From Alloascoidea africana (lineage: Eukaryota > Ascomycota > Alloascoideomycetes > Alloascoideales > Alloascoideaceae), in the NCBI GenBank assembly GCA_030581615.1, contig JAKTTT010000049.1, positions 62,001 to 126,000 on the forward strand: 64,000 nucleotides of DNA. Reading direction: 5' to 3'. The position numbers and the translations under genes are program-made. How positions within the stretch are numbered: position 1 is the stretch's first letter; each line of letters opens with the position of its first letter. Below the pieces are notes generated by a model. The model was given only the letters and a program-made list of their open reading frames with translations, had not been told where the DNA came from and ran no database searches. Below are positions 12,251 to 24,573 of this stretch, one piece after another.

Positions 12251-14196
12251 ATGGATATACAATCTCTGGATATTGATCAATTGCGCTTGGATTTGAGGGA
12301 ATCTGTTTCGACGTTATCAAGGTTATGCTTATACCAAGCTGCGAAATGGTGAGATTTCTATAAAGACACCTTCTTCTAACCTGTCTTTTCAATGATTTAA
12401 CTATTAACTCAATATATTAGGTCAGGTGAAGCATTACTAGGTCTACCTTCAACTATGGTTAGAACACGGTCATCGCAACATCAAGCGCTACAATCCGAGC
12501 CAAAATCCGAAGACGACATGATCAATTTAAATGAAAGCGACCAAGTGATGCTGGCTAAAATCTATTTTGACTGCAAAGAGTTTGATCGATGCGCATTTCT
12601 TCTGAAATCTTGTGTTGGTTCTAAAGCCGTTTTTTTGCGTTTATATTCAATGTTTATGGTAAGACGTTTGGACTCATTCGTAATTGATCCAGAGTTTTCT
12701 AATAAGTAAAGTCTGGAGAAAAACGGAAAGAAGAAGAAGCCGAAGGAGTCCTCGGCCCAAAAGAAGGCTCTGTTACCAATAAAAAATTGGTCCCGATTAT
12801 GCGTGAAATTCATAATCATATGAAATCAAGTGACCCAAATCCTTTCATATTGTACTTGTGAGTATCCTTTCTACCAGTTATTGACGGAAATCAGATTATT
12901 GACACCATGTAGAGCTGGGGTTGTTTATTCACAGCAAAATAACGAAGCTGAAGCAATCATTTGTTTGGTAAAGTCGATAAATCTTTACCCTTACAACTGG
13001 AGCGCTTGGAAACAGCTATTATCTTGTTTTAGTTCATTAGACAAGATTTTGTCAATTATACCCAAACTGTCTTCAACAGTAATGTCTCTTGTCTTTCAGT
13101 TGGTTGCCAGCCAAGAGTTTTTCAAATCAGATGCCAAAGTATTTCAAATGTTGGATGCGTTGGAAGTAATATTTCCAAGTTTCAGATTCCTTACTATCCA
13201 AAGAGCCCTGATAAACTACCATTCTTTGGACTACATGGAATCCGAGAAACATTTTGACGAAGTTTTAAAATCTGATCCCTGCAGACTTGACGATCTAGAT
13301 GTCTATTCTAACATTTTATATGTAATGGAGAAAAAACCAAAGTTGTCGTTTTTGGCTCAATTGGCTATCAACATTGATAGATTCAGGCCCGAATCGTGTT
13401 GCATAATCGCAAACTATTACAGTCTCAAAGCTGAGCATGAAAAGGCTATTATTTATTACAGGAGAGCACTGACGTTGAACCGGCATTGCCTAAGTGCCTG
13501 GACATTGATGGGGCATGAATTTGTTGAACTAAAGAATTCACATGCAGCAATAGAATCTTACAGACGAGCTGTTGGTAAGCAAGAACAATTCACATGTTGT
13601 TTAATACTTTGCACTAACTTGCATTGTGAAGATGCAAACAAGAAAGATTTCAGGGCCTGGTACGGACTTGGTCAAGCTTACGAAGTGCTTGAAATGCATT
13701 ATTACTCGCTTTACTATTACCAAAGAGCTGCTGCTTTAAAGTACGGAACAATTCTTTCTACATATTGGTGTTCTTCTATTGCTAACGTTTTCATAGACCC
13801 CTGGACATGCGAATGTGGCAAGCTATAGGAAACTGCTATGAGAAACTGGAGAAATACGACGAATCAATAAAATCGTACCAGCGCGCGTTACAAATGTCAG
13901 ATATGGACCCTATAATTCTATACAAGATTGGAACACTCTACGACCAAATCAAGGATAAGCAGAATGCTTGCCAGTACATGAAGAAATGCCTTAATGAAGA
14001 GATGAATGAAGGAATCACAGACGACACCTCAAAAGCAAGGCTATGGCTAGCTCGGTTCGAGTCCAGACACAACAACAACTGGGAGGCCGCTTACAACTAT
14101 GCGAACGAGCTGATCCATGGCAGTCCTCACGATATCGAGGAAGCAAAGGCTATTGCAAGAGAAGCTCAGAGTAGATTGGGCAAGGTCCAGAAATAA
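12251..14196 (+). CDS. CDC23: Anaphase-promoting complex TPR subunit Cdc23/Apc8, 6 exons
   Basis: Tetratricopeptide scaffold subunit of the APC/C ubiquitin ligase, acting in the nucleus at the metaphase-anaphase transition. Exons built from splice signals and reading frame are 12251-12348, 12421-12658, 12712-12857, 12913-13574, 13632-13740 and 13797-14196. They total 1653 nt, or 550 residues; family members are usually 560-630. Junctions restore family text such as Y-SMFM-SGEKRKEEEAEG, ILYLAGVVYSQQN and [26 protein letters not shown]. Successive TPR units occupy the C-terminal two-thirds (for example CIIANYYSLKAEHEKAIIYYRRAL). Five introns of 53-72 nt, several with GCTAAC/ACTAAC branch sites, is extreme for a yeast gene. 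The exon 3 acceptor (12711) is the least certain. The start ATG is the first in frame after the promoter. Confidence 0.88.
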
Positions 14197-14473
14197 CGTC
14201 GTCGGATGTGCTGGTATTTACCTTGGAACGCGTAACTCATAGCATAGCATATTTTCACTACGCCGTAAATAGTATGCGTCCATCATCAACAGCGCGAACT
14301 CGCTCAGGAAGGCTATTAAACTTACTATCCCTTATAGCCGCAACCATTCGGGCAATCTTCTAGAGCTGAAGTTGCGTCTACTGACTACTTTCTAGTGTGT
14401 ACCGCTACCTTCTGCACTAATTGCAATTACACGCTTCGCTGATAACTGACCTAACAGTCAATAGCCTTGGGCC

Positions 14474-17400
14474 ATGAGTAGGTTACCACCACCACCGCCG
14501 CCAGGCTGGTCCATGAGAGGAGCTCCCCCTCCCCCTCCACCTTCAGCAACATCTTTTGGAAATGGTGCTTTGCCTCCTAATGCTCCTCCCCCTCCGCCAC
14601 CGCCGCCAGGAATGCCTCCTTTGCCAAAGAAGGACTCAGCTGAAACGCGAATTTCAATACTGGAAGATAGAAAGCGGAAGTGGATCCAACTTCAATCGCG
14701 GAGGTATGGAGACAAGAAAAAGAAATCAAAGACGTCATCTAAACGAAAATCTAACAAGGAGATGCCTCCAGAGCATCTTCGCAAAATAATCGATGACCAC
14801 GGAGACATGTCTACTAAGAAATTTGCATCCCATAAAAGAGCTTACCTGGGATCTCTGAAATACATGCCTCATGCGGTTTTGAAGCTTTTGGAAAATATGC
14901 CCCAACCCTGGGAGCAAACGAGAGAAGTCAAAGTCCTTTATCATATTTCTGGGGCTATCACTTTTGTGAATGAAATCCCAAGAGTAATCGAACCAGTGTA
15001 CAGGGCCCAGTGGAGTACAATGTGGACCATGATGAGAAAGGAAAAGAAAGACCGAGCATTGTTCAAACGAATGAGATTTCCCCCTTTTGACGACGAAGAG
15101 CCACCTCTTTCGTGGACCGAGAATATTGAAGATGTCGAGCCGTTGGAGGCTATCCAAATGGTTTTGGATGAAGTTGAGGATGAACCTGTTCTTGAATGGT
15201 TCTACAACCACAGACCGTTGATAGAGAATCCCGAATTTGTTGCTGGACCATCGTATAAGAAATGGCATTTAAACCTACAGCAAATGTCTACGCTGTATCG
15301 ACTCACCGATTCCTTACTATCAGATATTGTCGACCCAAACTATTTTTACCTTTTCGATAAAAAGTCTTTTTTCACGGCAAAAGCCCTTAATGTTTCACTT
15401 CCTGGTGGTCCAAAGTTCGAACCCTTGTATAAGGATATTGACCCTGATGAGGAGGATTATGGCGAATTCAATGCTATTGATCGGATTATTTTCAGAGCTC
15501 CTATCAGAACAGAATATCGCGTTGCATTCCCATATTTATATAACGCTTTGGCGAGGTCCGTTCATTTGAGTGTCTACCACGAACAACAGTCAGTTTACAT
15601 CAAAAATGAAGATCCAGATTTGCCAGCGTTTTTCTTTCATCCTGAATTGAATCCTATTGTGCCTATCGAGGGACAGAGAAACTCCAATTTAGTCGTTAAC
15701 TTTGATGAGAACGGAGAAGACGAAGAACTTTTTACCTTGCCAGAGGGAATTCATCCGTTTCTGGAAGAAGAAGAATTGGAGTATGAGGACACAGCATCTG
15801 CTATCACTCTTTGGTGGGCACCTTTTCCTTTCAATCGCCGAAGCGGGAAGATGGTTAGGTCGGAAGATGTGGCACTTATAAAGCATTGGTATTTAGAACA
15901 TCCCCCTGTTGATGAGGATGGACCTTTAAGAGTCAAAACTCGGGTTTCCTACCAGAAACTGTTAAAAACATATGTTTTAAATTCTTTGAAAACCAAAAGA
16001 CCCTCTTCTCAACGGAAACACCAATTACTGAAAGGATTGAAGGGAACGAAATTTTTCCAGTCTACCAAAATCGACTGGGTAGAAGCGGGTCTTCAAGTAT
16101 GTCGTCAAGGATTCAATATGCTCAACTTGCTGATTCATAGAAAAGGTTTGACTTATCTTCATCTTGATTATAACTTTAACTTGAAACCTACAAAGACTCT
16201 CACCACCAAGGAAAGGAAAAGATCTAGGTTTGGAAATGCATTCCACTTGATGAGGGAAATATTGAGGGTTACTAAGTTGATTGTTGACGCTCATGTTCAA
16301 TACAGACTAGGAAATGTAGATGCCTTCCAACTGGCAGATGGTCTTTATTACACGCTTAATCATCTTGGGCAGCTAACTGGTATTTACAGATACAAATACA
16401 AAGTCATGCATCAAATAAGAAGCTGTAAAGATATTAAGCATCTTGTGTATCACAGATTTAATACCGCTGGAGTGGGAAAAGGTCCTGGTGTCGGATTCTG
16501 GCAACCAGCTTGGAGGATATGGCTATTTTTCTTAAGAGGAATGATTCCTCTGCTTGAACGATGGCTAGGAAATTTATTGGCAAGACAGTTTGAAGGCCGA
16601 CACTCTAAAGAGGTTGCGAAAACTATCACAAAACAGAGGGTGGATTCATATTATGATATTGAACTTCGAAACTCTGTTATGCACGACATTTTGGATATGA
16701 TTCCAGAGGGCATAAAACAGAACAAATCTAAAACAATTTTGCAACATCTCAGTGAAGCATGGCGATGTTGGAAAGCTAATGTCCCTTGGAAGGTTCCTGG
16801 GCTTCCCCCTGCTGTTGAGAACATCATTTTGAGATATGTTAAGGCTAAAGCGGATGGATGGATATCTCTCGCGCACACAAATAGAGAGCGAATCCAGAGA
16901 GGAGACAGCGTGGACAAGGCAGTGGTTAAAAAGAACCTTGGCAGGCTCACTCGTCTATGGCTCAAAGCAGAGCAAGATAGACAGCAAAACTTTGAGAAAG
17001 ATGGGCCTTACACTACACCTGAAGAGGCCGTTGCAATTTACTCAATGGTGGTTCATTGGCTAGAAAGCAGAAAGTTCAATCCGATTCCATTTCCTCCGGC
17101 GGCATACAAGCACGATACGAAACTTTTAATATTGGCGTTGGAAGCGTTAAAGGAGACGTACAGTGTTAAGGGCAGACTGAACTCCAGTCAGCGAGAAGAG
17201 CTGGCGCTCATTGAGCAAGCATATGACAATCCTCATGAATGTTTACAACGGATAAAAAGATTTTTGTTAACTCAACGTGTTTTTAAAGAAGTCGGCATTG
17301 AGATGATGGACTATTACAATTACATTGTGCCTGTTTATGAAGTTGATCCCCTGGAAAAGATTACAGATGCGTATCTCGATCAATACTTGTGGTATGAAGG

Positions 17401-20400
17401 CACAACCCGAGGCATATTTCCCAACTGGGTTAAACCTAGTGATAGCGAAATTCCTCCTCTCCTGGTTTATAAATGGTGTCAAGGTATTAATAATTTGGAC
17501 AACGTATGGGATACAAGTGACGGACAGTGTAATGTTATGATTCAATCAACCTTAAGCAAGGTTGCCGAAAAGGTTGATCTCACATTGTTAAACCGTTTGC
17601 TCCGTTTGATTGTTGATGCGAATATTGCAGACTACATTACCGCAAAGAACAACACCAACCTTTCTTATAAAGATATGAATCATACCAACAAATATGGTAT
17701 GATTCGGGGATTACAATTCTCCTCATTTGTGTTTCAGTATTATGGTCTGGTTATAGACTTGCTACTCCTCGGTTCTCAACGTGCAAGCGATATTGCAGGA
17801 CTCCCCAATCAACCCAATGGCTTTCTACAATTTAGCAACGAAGAAATTGAAACTAGACACCCAATACGGTTATACAGCCGTTACATTGATAAGATTCATG
17901 TCTTCTTTCGTTTTAGTGCCGAGGAGGCTTCAGGACTTATTCATCGATTTTTGACAGAGAATCCTGATCCCAACTTTGAAAATGTTGTCGGGTACAATAA
18001 CAAAAAGTGTTGGGCTAGAGATTGCCGAATGAGATTAATGAGACATGACGTTAATCTGGGTAGAGCTGTTTTCTGGGAATTGAAGAATCGCCTGCCTCGT
18101 TCGCTGACCACTCTTGAATGGGATGACACTTTTGCATCCGTGTATTCCAGAGATAATCCAAATCTGCTGTTTGAGATGTGTGGATTTGAAGTTCGAATCT
18201 TACCACGCTGTAGAACTGAGCATTTCACATCCTCTACTGATGGTGTATGGGATCTTATTGACCAATCAACCAAAGAAAGATCAGCAAAGGCCTATCTTCA
18301 GGTTTCTGAGGACGGCATTGCCAAATTCAATAACCGAATCAGGCAGATTTTGATGTCTTCTGGTTCCACTACTTTTACCAAAATTGCCAATAAATGGAAC
18401 TCTGCGCTGATTGCCCTGTTCGCATACTATAGAGAGGCAATAGTTTACACAGAACCACTGCTAGATGCCTTGGTAAAATGTGAGACAAAGATCCAAACAA
18501 GAGTGAAAATTGGGTTGAACTCCAAAATGCCTTCGCGCTTCCCGCCTGCAGTTTTCTACACGCCAAAGGAATTGGGAGGTTTGGGTATGCTTAGTGCTAG
18601 TCATATCTTGATTCCAGCATCGGATTTAAGATATTCAAGGCAAACAGACACCGGTATAACCCACTTCAGGGCTGGAATGACTCACGGAGCTGAAGAGGAA
18701 GAAAAGCTGATACCTACTTTGTTCAAGTATATTCCTCCATGGGAGCAAGAATTTTTAGACTCTGAACGTGTATGGTCAGAATATGCCATCAAGAGACGAG
18801 AAGCCCAGGAACAAAATCGCCGTTTGGCATTGGAGGATTTGGAAGATAGCTGGGATAGAGGATTCCCAAGGATCAATACACTATTCCAAAAGGATAGAAA
18901 GATCTTACCTTATGATCGAGGTTATAGAGTACGGGCAGAGTTTAAACAGTATTCCATTGCCCGCATCAATCCGTTTTGGTGGACACATACGAGACATGAT
19001 GGTAAACTTTGGAACCTGAATGCTTACAGAACAGATGTCATTCAGGCGCTTGGTGGCATTGAAACCATTTTGGAGCACACCTTGTTCAAAGGTACGGGCT
19101 TTGACAACTGGGAAGGATTGTTTTGGGAGAAAGCCTCTGGATTCGAAGAATCTTTGAAGTATAAAAAGCTTACTAATGCCCAAAGATCCGGTTTAAGTCA
19201 AATTCCCAATCGTCGATTTACTTTATGGTGGTCTCCGACAATTAACCGTGCAAATGTTTACGTTGGATTCCTTGTACAATTAGACCTTACTGGTATATTC
19301 TTGCACGGTAAGATTCCAACCCTAAAGATTTCTCTCATTCAAATATTCAGAGCGCATTTATGGCAGAAAATCCATGAAAGCGTTATTTTTGATATTGTTC
19401 AAGTTCTGGATGGAGAGCTGGTACGATTGGGCATTGATAGTGTACAGAAAGAGATGATCCACCCAAGAAAGTCCTACAAAATGAATTCTTCTTGTGCTGA
19501 CATTGTCATGACCAGCACAACACGCTGGTATGTTCTACAACCTTCTCTATTGAACGACAGTAAAGAAGTATTTTTGGATGAAACCTCAAACAAATTCTGG
19601 ATGGATGTCCAACTGAGATATGGGGATTATGACTCTCATGATATTGCAAGATATACCAGAGCAAAGTTTTTGGAGTATACCTCAGACAGTTCAAGCATTT
19701 ATCCTTCAGCTACTGGTACAATGATTGCTATTGATTTGGCATATAACATGTACGATGCCTATGGCAATTGGTTTCCAGGATTGAAACCCTTGATGAAACA
19801 AGCAATGTCCACTATAATGAAATCTAATCCAGCCTTGTATGTATTACGCGATCGAATCAAAAAAGGGTTACAAATTTATCAATCTCAACCGCAGGAGTCA
19901 TTTTTGAATTCTCAAAACTATTCTGAACTGTTCAACAACGATATTCAGTTCTTTATAGATGACACAAATGTATACCGAGTCACTGTCCACAAAACTTTTG
20001 AAGGCAACTTGACAACAAAGCCGATCAATGGAGCCATCTTCATTTTCAATCCAAGAACCGGTCAGCTCTTTTTGAAGATTATTCATACCTCAGTCTGGGC
20101 TGGACAAAAGCGTCTTAGTCAGTTGGCCAAATGGAAAACCGCAGAAGAGGTTGCCGCCCTGATCCGATCGCTTCCTAAAGAAGAACAGCCAAGTCAGTTG
20201 ATTGTAACCAGAAGAACGATGCTTGATCCATTAGAAGTCCACATGCTTGACTTTCCCAATATCTCCATCCGACCCTCAGAACTGCAATTACCTTTCCAAG
20301 AAGCTATGAAGATTGAAAAGCTGGCTGACATTATTTTGAAAGCGAATGAGCCACAAATGGTGCTGTTTGATCTCTATGACGATTGGTTGAAGACTATCAG

Positions 20401-21643
20401 CCCCTATACAGCCTTCTCACGTTTGCTTCTAATCCTGAGAGCCCTGCATGTTAACCAGGAGAAGACGAAACTAATTTTGCGCCCTGATAAGAGCGTGACT
20501 ACAGAAGAATACCATATCTGGCCATCACTCACAGATGAAGAATGGAGCACCGTTGAGAGGCAGCTTACTGATCTTATCCTAAACGATTATGGTAAGAAGA
20601 ACAATGTTAATGTCGCCTCGTTGACCCAGTCTGAAATTCGAGATTTGATTCTTGGCCAAGAAATCAAGGCGCCTTCAATCAAACGGCAAGAAATTGCAGA
20701 GATTGAAAAACAGAATGACGATCCTTCTCAATTGACAGCGTTAAAAACCAAATCACAGAATGTCCATGGAGACGAAATTGTTGTCGTTACCACATCAAAC
20801 TACGAACAGCAAACGTTCCAGTCCAGGGCAGAATGGAGGTCGAGAGCTATTTCGACCACAAATTTGCATATTAGGGCGAAAACAATTTATGTTTCCTCGT
20901 TGGATGATGTCGACTCTGAAGATAATTACACTTATGTTGTACCGCAAAATATTCTCAAAAAGTTTATTCAAATATCAGACTTGCGGGCTGAGATTGCGGG
21001 TTACATGTATGGAAAATCTCCTTCAGATAATGAGGAAGTCAAAGAAATCAGATGTATCGTTATGGTTCCACAAATAGGGACAAACGTTAACGTCCGTTTA
21101 CCGAAAGCACTTCCTCCAGCAAATATCCCAATGTTAGAAGGATTGGAGCCATTAGGATGGATTCATACAACAGCACAGGAATCTAATGCGATGACTGCGG
21201 CAGATGTCACTACGCAAGCCCAAATCATGGCTTCCCGAGAAAATGGCAATACATGGGGCTCAAGAGCGATCACGCTGTCTGTTGCTTTTACCCCAGGTTC
21301 GGTTTCGTTATCGGCTTACTCATTGACATCAAAGGGTCTTGAGTGGGGAGCACAGAACAAGGACATCAGTTCTGAATTTCCGCAAGGTTATAGTACAAAA
21401 TTTGGCGAAAAATGTCAGTTACTGGTGTCTGATCGTATTGTTGGATTTTTTCTTGTTCCCGATAAAGGAGTTTGGAATTATGCGTTTATTGGGGCCGGTT
21501 GGAACGAGAATGATCTCTACCAGCTTAAATTGGATACTCCATTGCCATTTTATCATGAACTACACCGCCCTACCCATTTCACCTCATTTAACGAACTCGA
21601 AGGTGATGATGTTGGTGTTGAAAATGAAGACTTGTTTGCTTGA
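14474..21643 (+). CDS. PRP8: Spliceosome core protein Prp8, single exon
   Basis: Central U5 snRNP protein that cradles the spliceosome active site. The frame is uninterrupted for 2389 residues, close to the usual 2300-2400. The N-terminus has two polyproline runs (PPPPPPGW and [16 protein letters not shown]), as in budding-yeast Prp8. Then come, in order, the PRO8NT region (about 80-230), the reverse-transcriptase-like core and linker (about 850-1760), the RNase H-like domain (about 1830-2070) and the C-terminal Jab1/MPN-like domain (from about 2130). There is no intein: the protein reads through conserved stretches such as [21 protein letters not shown] without insertion. It lies 278 bp downstream of CDC23 on the same strand. 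That this gene lacks introns while its neighbours are intron-rich is notable but common for PRP8. Confidence 0.97.
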   Translation: MSRLPPPPPPGWSMRGAPPPPPPSATSFGNGALPPNAPPPPPPPPGMPPLPKKDSAETRISILEDRKRKWIQLQSRRYGDKKKKSKTSSKRKSNKEMPPEHLRKIIDDHGDMSTKKFASHKRAYLGSLKYMPHAVLKLLENMPQPWEQTREVKVLYHISGAITFVNEIPRVIEPVYRAQWSTMWTMMRKEKKDRALFKRMRFPPFDDEEPPLSWTENIEDVEPLEAIQMVLDEVEDEPVLEWFYNHRPLIENPEFVAGPSYKKWHLNLQQMSTLYRLTDSLLSDIVDPNYFYLFDKKSFFTAKALNVSLPGGPKFEPLYKDIDPDEEDYGEFNAIDRIIFRAPIRTEYRVAFPYLYNALARSVHLSVYHEQQSVYIKNEDPDLPAFFFHPELNPIVPIEGQRNSNLVVNFDENGEDEELFTLPEGIHPFLEEEELEYEDTASAITLWWAPFPFNRRSGKMVRSEDVALIKHWYLEHPPVDEDGPLRVKTRVSYQKLLKTYVLNSLKTKRPSSQRKHQLLKGLKGTKFFQSTKIDWVEAGLQVCRQGFNMLNLLIHRKGLTYLHLDYNFNLKPTKTLTTKERKRSRFGNAFHLMREILRVTKLIVDAHVQYRLGNVDAFQLADGLYYTLNHLGQLTGIYRYKYKVMHQIRSCKDIKHLVYHRFNTAGVGKGPGVGFWQPAWRIWLFFLRGMIPLLERWLGNLLARQFEGRHSKEVAKTITKQRVDSYYDIELRNSVMHDILDMIPEGIKQNKSKTILQHLSEAWRCWKANVPWKVPGLPPAVENIILRYVKAKADGWISLAHTNRERIQRGDSVDKAVVKKNLGRLTRLWLKAEQDRQQNFEKDGPYTTPEEAVAIYSMVVHWLESRKFNPIPFPPAAYKHDTKLLILALEALKETYSVKGRLNSSQREELALIEQAYDNPHECLQRIKRFLLTQRVFKEVGIEMMDYYNYIVPVYEVDPLEKITDAYLDQYLWYEGTTRGIFPNWVKPSDSEIPPLLVYKWCQGINNLDNVWDTSDGQCNVMIQSTLSKVAEKVDLTLLNRLLRLIVDANIADYITAKNNTNLSYKDMNHTNKYGMIRGLQFSSFVFQYYGLVIDLLLLGSQRASDIAGLPNQPNGFLQFSNEEIETRHPIRLYSRYIDKIHVFFRFSAEEASGLIHRFLTENPDPNFENVVGYNNKKCWARDCRMRLMRHDVNLGRAVFWELKNRLPRSLTTLEWDDTFASVYSRDNPNLLFEMCGFEVRILPRCRTEHFTSSTDGVWDLIDQSTKERSAKAYLQVSEDGIAKFNNRIRQILMSSGSTTFTKIANKWNSALIALFAYYREAIVYTEPLLDALVKCETKIQTRVKIGLNSKMPSRFPPAVFYTPKELGGLGMLSASHILIPASDLRYSRQTDTGITHFRAGMTHGAEEEEKLIPTLFKYIPPWEQEFLDSERVWSEYAIKRREAQEQNRRLALEDLEDSWDRGFPRINTLFQKDRKILPYDRGYRVRAEFKQYSIARINPFWWTHTRHDGKLWNLNAYRTDVIQALGGIETILEHTLFKGTGFDNWEGLFWEKASGFEESLKYKKLTNAQRSGLSQIPNRRFTLWWSPTINRANVYVGFLVQLDLTGIFLHGKIPTLKISLIQIFRAHLWQKIHESVIFDIVQVLDGELVRLGIDSVQKEMIHPRKSYKMNSSCADIVMTSTTRWYVLQPSLLNDSKEVFLDETSNKFWMDVQLRYGDYDSHDIARYTRAKFLEYTSDSSSIYPSATGTMIAIDLAYNMYDAYGNWFPGLKPLMKQAMSTIMKSNPALYVLRDRIKKGLQIYQSQPQESFLNSQNYSELFNNDIQFFIDDTNVYRVTVHKTFEGNLTTKPINGAIFIFNPRTGQLFLKIIHTSVWAGQKRLSQLAKWKTAEEVAALIRSLPKEEQPSQLIVTRRTMLDPLEVHMLDFPNISIRPSELQLPFQEAMKIEKLADIILKANEPQMVLFDLYDDWLKTISPYTAFSRLLLILRALHVNQEKTKLILRPDKSVTTEEYHIWPSLTDEEWSTVERQLTDLILNDYGKKNNVNVASLTQSEIRDLILGQEIKAPSIKRQEIAEIEKQNDDPSQLTALKTKSQNVHGDEIVVVTTSNYEQQTFQSRAEWRSRAISTTNLHIRAKTIYVSSLDDVDSEDNYTYVVPQNILKKFIQISDLRAEIAGYMYGKSPSDNEEVKEIRCIVMVPQIGTNVNVRLPKALPPANIPMLEGLEPLGWIHTTAQESNAMTAADVTTQAQIMASRENGNTWGSRAITLSVAFTPGSVSLSAYSLTSKGLEWGAQNKDISSEFPQGYSTKFGEKCQLLVSDRIVGFFLVPDKGVWNYAFIGAGWNENDLYQLKLDTPLPFYHELHRPTHFTSFNELEGDDVGVENEDLFA

Positions 21644-21849
21644 CTGTTTAATATCTAAATATAACTTATAACATAGTTTCAATTGCCCTTTAAAAGTTCA
21701 AACATGTTAAGCAAAAAGGCGACTCGTTATTACTTTCGATGTACCGTTGCTGCTGGTGATCAAGATCTCTCTTGTGATAGAGAGCTTGGATATTCTTGTA
21801 GTCACTCCGCAGATGAACCTCCTTCCCGTCGATGAAGTAGTGTCAGGCC

Positions 21850-22262
21850 TGGAGACAGTGTTGGAGACCTGTCCCGGGGCTACAATGCTGTCTTAACCGA
21901 AGAAAATGATCAATCTATACCCAACCAACACCCAGATCCAAACGCGGGAGAGGTTTCAGTGTCAAGGTCAAAGAAAAATTCACGGGTGACACCTTTTGGG
22001 TCACTCTATCGTCCTTGGTAAGGACGGCTCCAGAGCTTTTGCGAGCATACGCCCGCACACAAGGACTAAACTTCAACGGGAAGACGTTTGAAGTCTAGGA
22101 GGGGTGTAACGGCCTATACTATGCATATGTACGTATCCATAGATCGGACTATATATAGCTAGGCCCTTTCGCTGCTCTTGGAGGGATAGGCATTCTTAGA
22201 CTCAAGGAGTGATAGCAGTCCCTATCCATCTTCCCCTCCATAGATCAATACAAGTCTCTTGA
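21850..22262 (+). mobile_element. Ty3/gypsy-type retrotransposon remnant: 3' internal end plus LTR-like end
   Basis: The LTR-like part starts at 22104 with TGTAACGG, directly after a purine tract AGGAGGGG (22096-22103) of the kind that primes plus-strand synthesis. A TATA-like stretch lies at about 22148-22157, and the element appears to end near 22262 (TTGACA). The 250 bp upstream looks like the 3' end of an internal region. No matching 5' LTR was found, so it is a truncated, broken fossil. Boundaries are approximate and family rank is inferred from architecture only. Confidence 0.5.
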
Positions 22263-22567
22263 CATTTACTGTGACTTCCAAAATGATCGCATGCATCTTT
22301 TTCCTTGAACAATTTTTAAAATCATTTCTAGGTATTTGAAACACCTCCATTTTTGCTGAGAAATTAGATTATGTGCGTACTTATATAGTCATGTAAAAGG
22401 ATTCCTTTTTTTGTTTCAATGAGAATCAACGAGATCTTGTCTGGGCATGTCATGACTTACAAGTACCAAACCACCGTGTAGTTACGTCAACCGACCAACA
22501 AACCGTCATATAACTTCAGCTATCTATTTGCGATAATATCATGAGTTCATAAAGTAGGGGCTCTTTC

Positions 22568-22825
22568 TGGTTTTGTTTTTCTGCGACCCGGAGAACATTT
22601 TCGAACGATACTCCATATGGCGCATTCGTCCGTTATCGTCCTGGGCCAGCACTCCGACATCCGATGCATCTGACATGATGGTAATTGCCGCATGCGGATT
22701 AAACAGTTTCAGGACGGACGTCGTGAGTGCCGTTTGGAGATTTTCGAACGCTTACTGGGCCCTCTCGGTCCACTGAAAATGGCATCGATTGTCTCCGGCC
22801 AAGAGATCGAACAGAGGAACTTCCC
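22568..22825 (-). mobile_element. Ty3/gypsy pol fragment (RNase H region), broken
   Basis: On the minus strand this stretch encodes the hallmark junction of reverse transcriptase and RNase H in Ty3/gypsy elements. A PLFDLL-type segment is followed by QWTERAQ, by a segment containing MSDASDVGV, and by RHMEYRSKMFSGSQKNKT. Only about 260 bp of pol remain, with no gag, integrase or intact reading frame, so it is a broken fossil. It is oriented opposite to the LTR-like remnant at 21850-22262, so at least two insertions are likely. Confidence 0.85.
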
Positions 22826-22837
22826 ACAAGGAGAAGC

Positions 22838-22925
22838 GAGGAATGGTATCTTGAAAGTATCATACGGAACCAAGAACAAGTACAGTTCTTGGGACACGTA
22901 GGGTGCTTTTAAGATACCATTCCTC
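22838..22925. repeat. Long hairpin (20-bp arms, 19/20 paired, with nested inner stem)
   Basis: Arms are 22838-22857 and 22906-22925. One arm is the reverse complement of the other at 19 of 20 positions (GAGGAATGGTATCTTGAAAG). Inside sits a second perfect 8-bp stem, CCAAGAAC (22870-22877) and GTTCTTGG (22885-22892), with a 7-nt loop. It lies at the edge of the gypsy pol fragment. Confidence 0.85.
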
Positions 22926-23160
22926 ATTTTTCCTCACGGACAGATCTCCTATCAAAGGGGAACAGATAGGCTATTTATATAAATCTATAGAAGCCTCGCT
23001 ACTAGAGAGGGCTACTAGAGAGGGACGAGATCACCCGTCCGAGGCTAACACGATGTAGTTTTGTTCTTTTCTTAATTTAGGATCTGAATACAGATTTTGA
23101 ATTAACTTGTAGAAAAGACTTAGAATTAGACGAGCCTGAGCATGCCCTACAATCAGACAA
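22926..23160 (+). mobile_element. Possible LTR-like remnant
   Basis: The stretch has promoter-like TATTTATATAAATC (about 22972-22985) and tandem copies of CTACTAGAGAGGG (23000-23024). It ends near CCTACAATCAGACA, similar in plan to an LTR beside the gypsy pol fragment. No second copy exists in the window to prove it. Boundaries and strand are guesses. Confidence 0.3.
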
Positions 23161-23507
23161 CGATGTATGTTCTGAACAAGACTCAGCGTGTAAGCTTAAA
23201 TAACGCGGGTGATAGTCTCTAGTTCTAGCTCTCTAACAGATTCCAACATCGTCAATCTAAGTTGTTTATTAAAGTTAATAAATAGGTGTACTGGAAATTC
23301 CTGGTTTATAATTACAAAGTATTGCTGTTTATCGAGGTTTCATTTTGTCGATATTGGCGAAGTGACTGAAATTAATGATCATCGACTGATCTTTTAGGCC
23401 GTATGTGCTGATCTTATTAATTGCAAAAGTAACTTCTTGATCGTATGTGTGTGTGATTACCATGATAAATATAAGTAGGCGTCTCGATATACTCTATACA
23501 CTGCATT
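23161..23507. other. Intergenic, no feature recognised
   Basis: AT-rich sequence downstream of GPI12, which ends at 23508 on the minus strand. It probably holds the 3' flank of GPI12. No RNA gene, open frame of note or repeat was seen. Confidence 0.5.
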
Positions 23508-24356
23508 TCACAACATTTTGTCCAAATCGTTTATCGACATGTAGCGACTTGTTAGCAGCCATCCCCATCTGAACCATTTCATCTGTGATTTATGGCCAAA
23601 CCTCATTGCACTCAATCCATTGATATAAGATTCCCTATCTCCAACGATCCTGAAGGTCTGACTATTATTATCAGTGCCTTCGATTGGCAAGTCCGGATCT
23701 ACTTTGCTTCCGACGAGTTTTTCGAAAGCTTTGCAAATGATGGTAGCAAAAGACTCTGTAAAAGAACTATATTTCTGCAAAAATGGAACTGTTCTTAATG
23801 TCCAGACCTGTCTTGTCCTTGTTTCCTTTTCTGAATGAAGCCATTTGGAGGCAGCTGAGTTTAGTGATATATGATTTGGGTGCGAAGAGATTCCATGCTG
23901 ATCAAACGTTAAAATAGTGTTAATCTCAGGAAACATCTCATCCACTATATCAACTACAAGAGTCGTATTCCAATGCGCTGCCATAGAGTCCTGCAATCTT
24001 GGGTTATCAAGAATGTGGACATTCGTGCTTTGTATTCCAAAATAAGCAACTGCGTCCTTCAATTCTTGTGTTCGAATATCCCCTAGACCTTCATAGTTTC
24101 CAGTTGATATGCAGAGTATGTCCAGATCAGCATTCTGGTGTGAAAGATGGGCTAATGTTGGGGTGAAGAACATTGATTCATCATCAGGATGGGCTATTAG
24201 TAGCAGTACCCTGGAGTTGAAGGGAAAAGGCACGGCTTTTGAATTGAGATCTAGAGCCAAAAGATTGACTAGACCAAAGCTTAAGTTCCATAGTACAACC
24301 AAGAACAATGGAAAGCTCGTTAGGAGAAACAATCTCATGGCTAATGAAAAGCGCAT
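23508..24356 (-). CDS. GPI12: N-acetylglucosaminyl-phosphatidylinositol de-N-acetylase
   Basis: Catalyses the second step of GPI-anchor synthesis on the ER membrane, removing the acetyl group from GlcNAc-PI (PIG-L family). It has 282 residues in one exon. An N-terminal hydrophobic segment (about residues 8-34) anchors it in the membrane. The zinc-binding motif HPDDE is at 56-60 and the downstream family motif DQHGISSHPNH is near 152-162. Length and motif spacing match yeast Gpi12 (about 300). A second in-frame ATG at 24338 could also serve as the start. The gene is divergent from the amidase with 217 bp between starts. Confidence 0.93.
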   Translation of the reverse strand: MRFSLAMRLFLLTSFPLFLVVLWNLSFGLVNLLALDLNSKAVPFPFNSRVLLLIAHPDDESMFFTPTLAHLSHQNADLDILCISTGNYEGLGDIRTQELKDAVAYFGIQSTNVHILDNPRLQDSMAAHWNTTLVVDIVDEMFPEINTILTFDQHGISSHPNHISLNSAASKWLHSEKETRTRQVWTLRTVPFLQKYSSFTESFATIICKAFEKLVGSKVDPDLPIEGTDNNSQTFRIVGDRESYINGLSAMRFGHKSQMKWFRWGWLLTSRYMSINDLDKML

Positions 24357-24573
24357 CTGGGGTCAATGGCAGAGGTTATGTTGGCAGGTTGCACCAAGAC
24401 AATGGGTGTATGGGTGTATCTGAGCGGATCTCTGCATGGCGACAAAAAGAGAAAGCGTGCTTCGGGTGCATGCATATACTCACCCAACTCCTTTCATTTC
24501 TTTTCTACCTTCATTTCTTTACTTGCCTTAGTATTTTGTGGGAAATATAGGTTGGATTCCTGCTACAAATAGA

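Noticed and set aside
14474-21643. Prp8 intein
   Set aside because: Checked because many fungi carry one in PRP8. The conserved segments run on without a large insertion.
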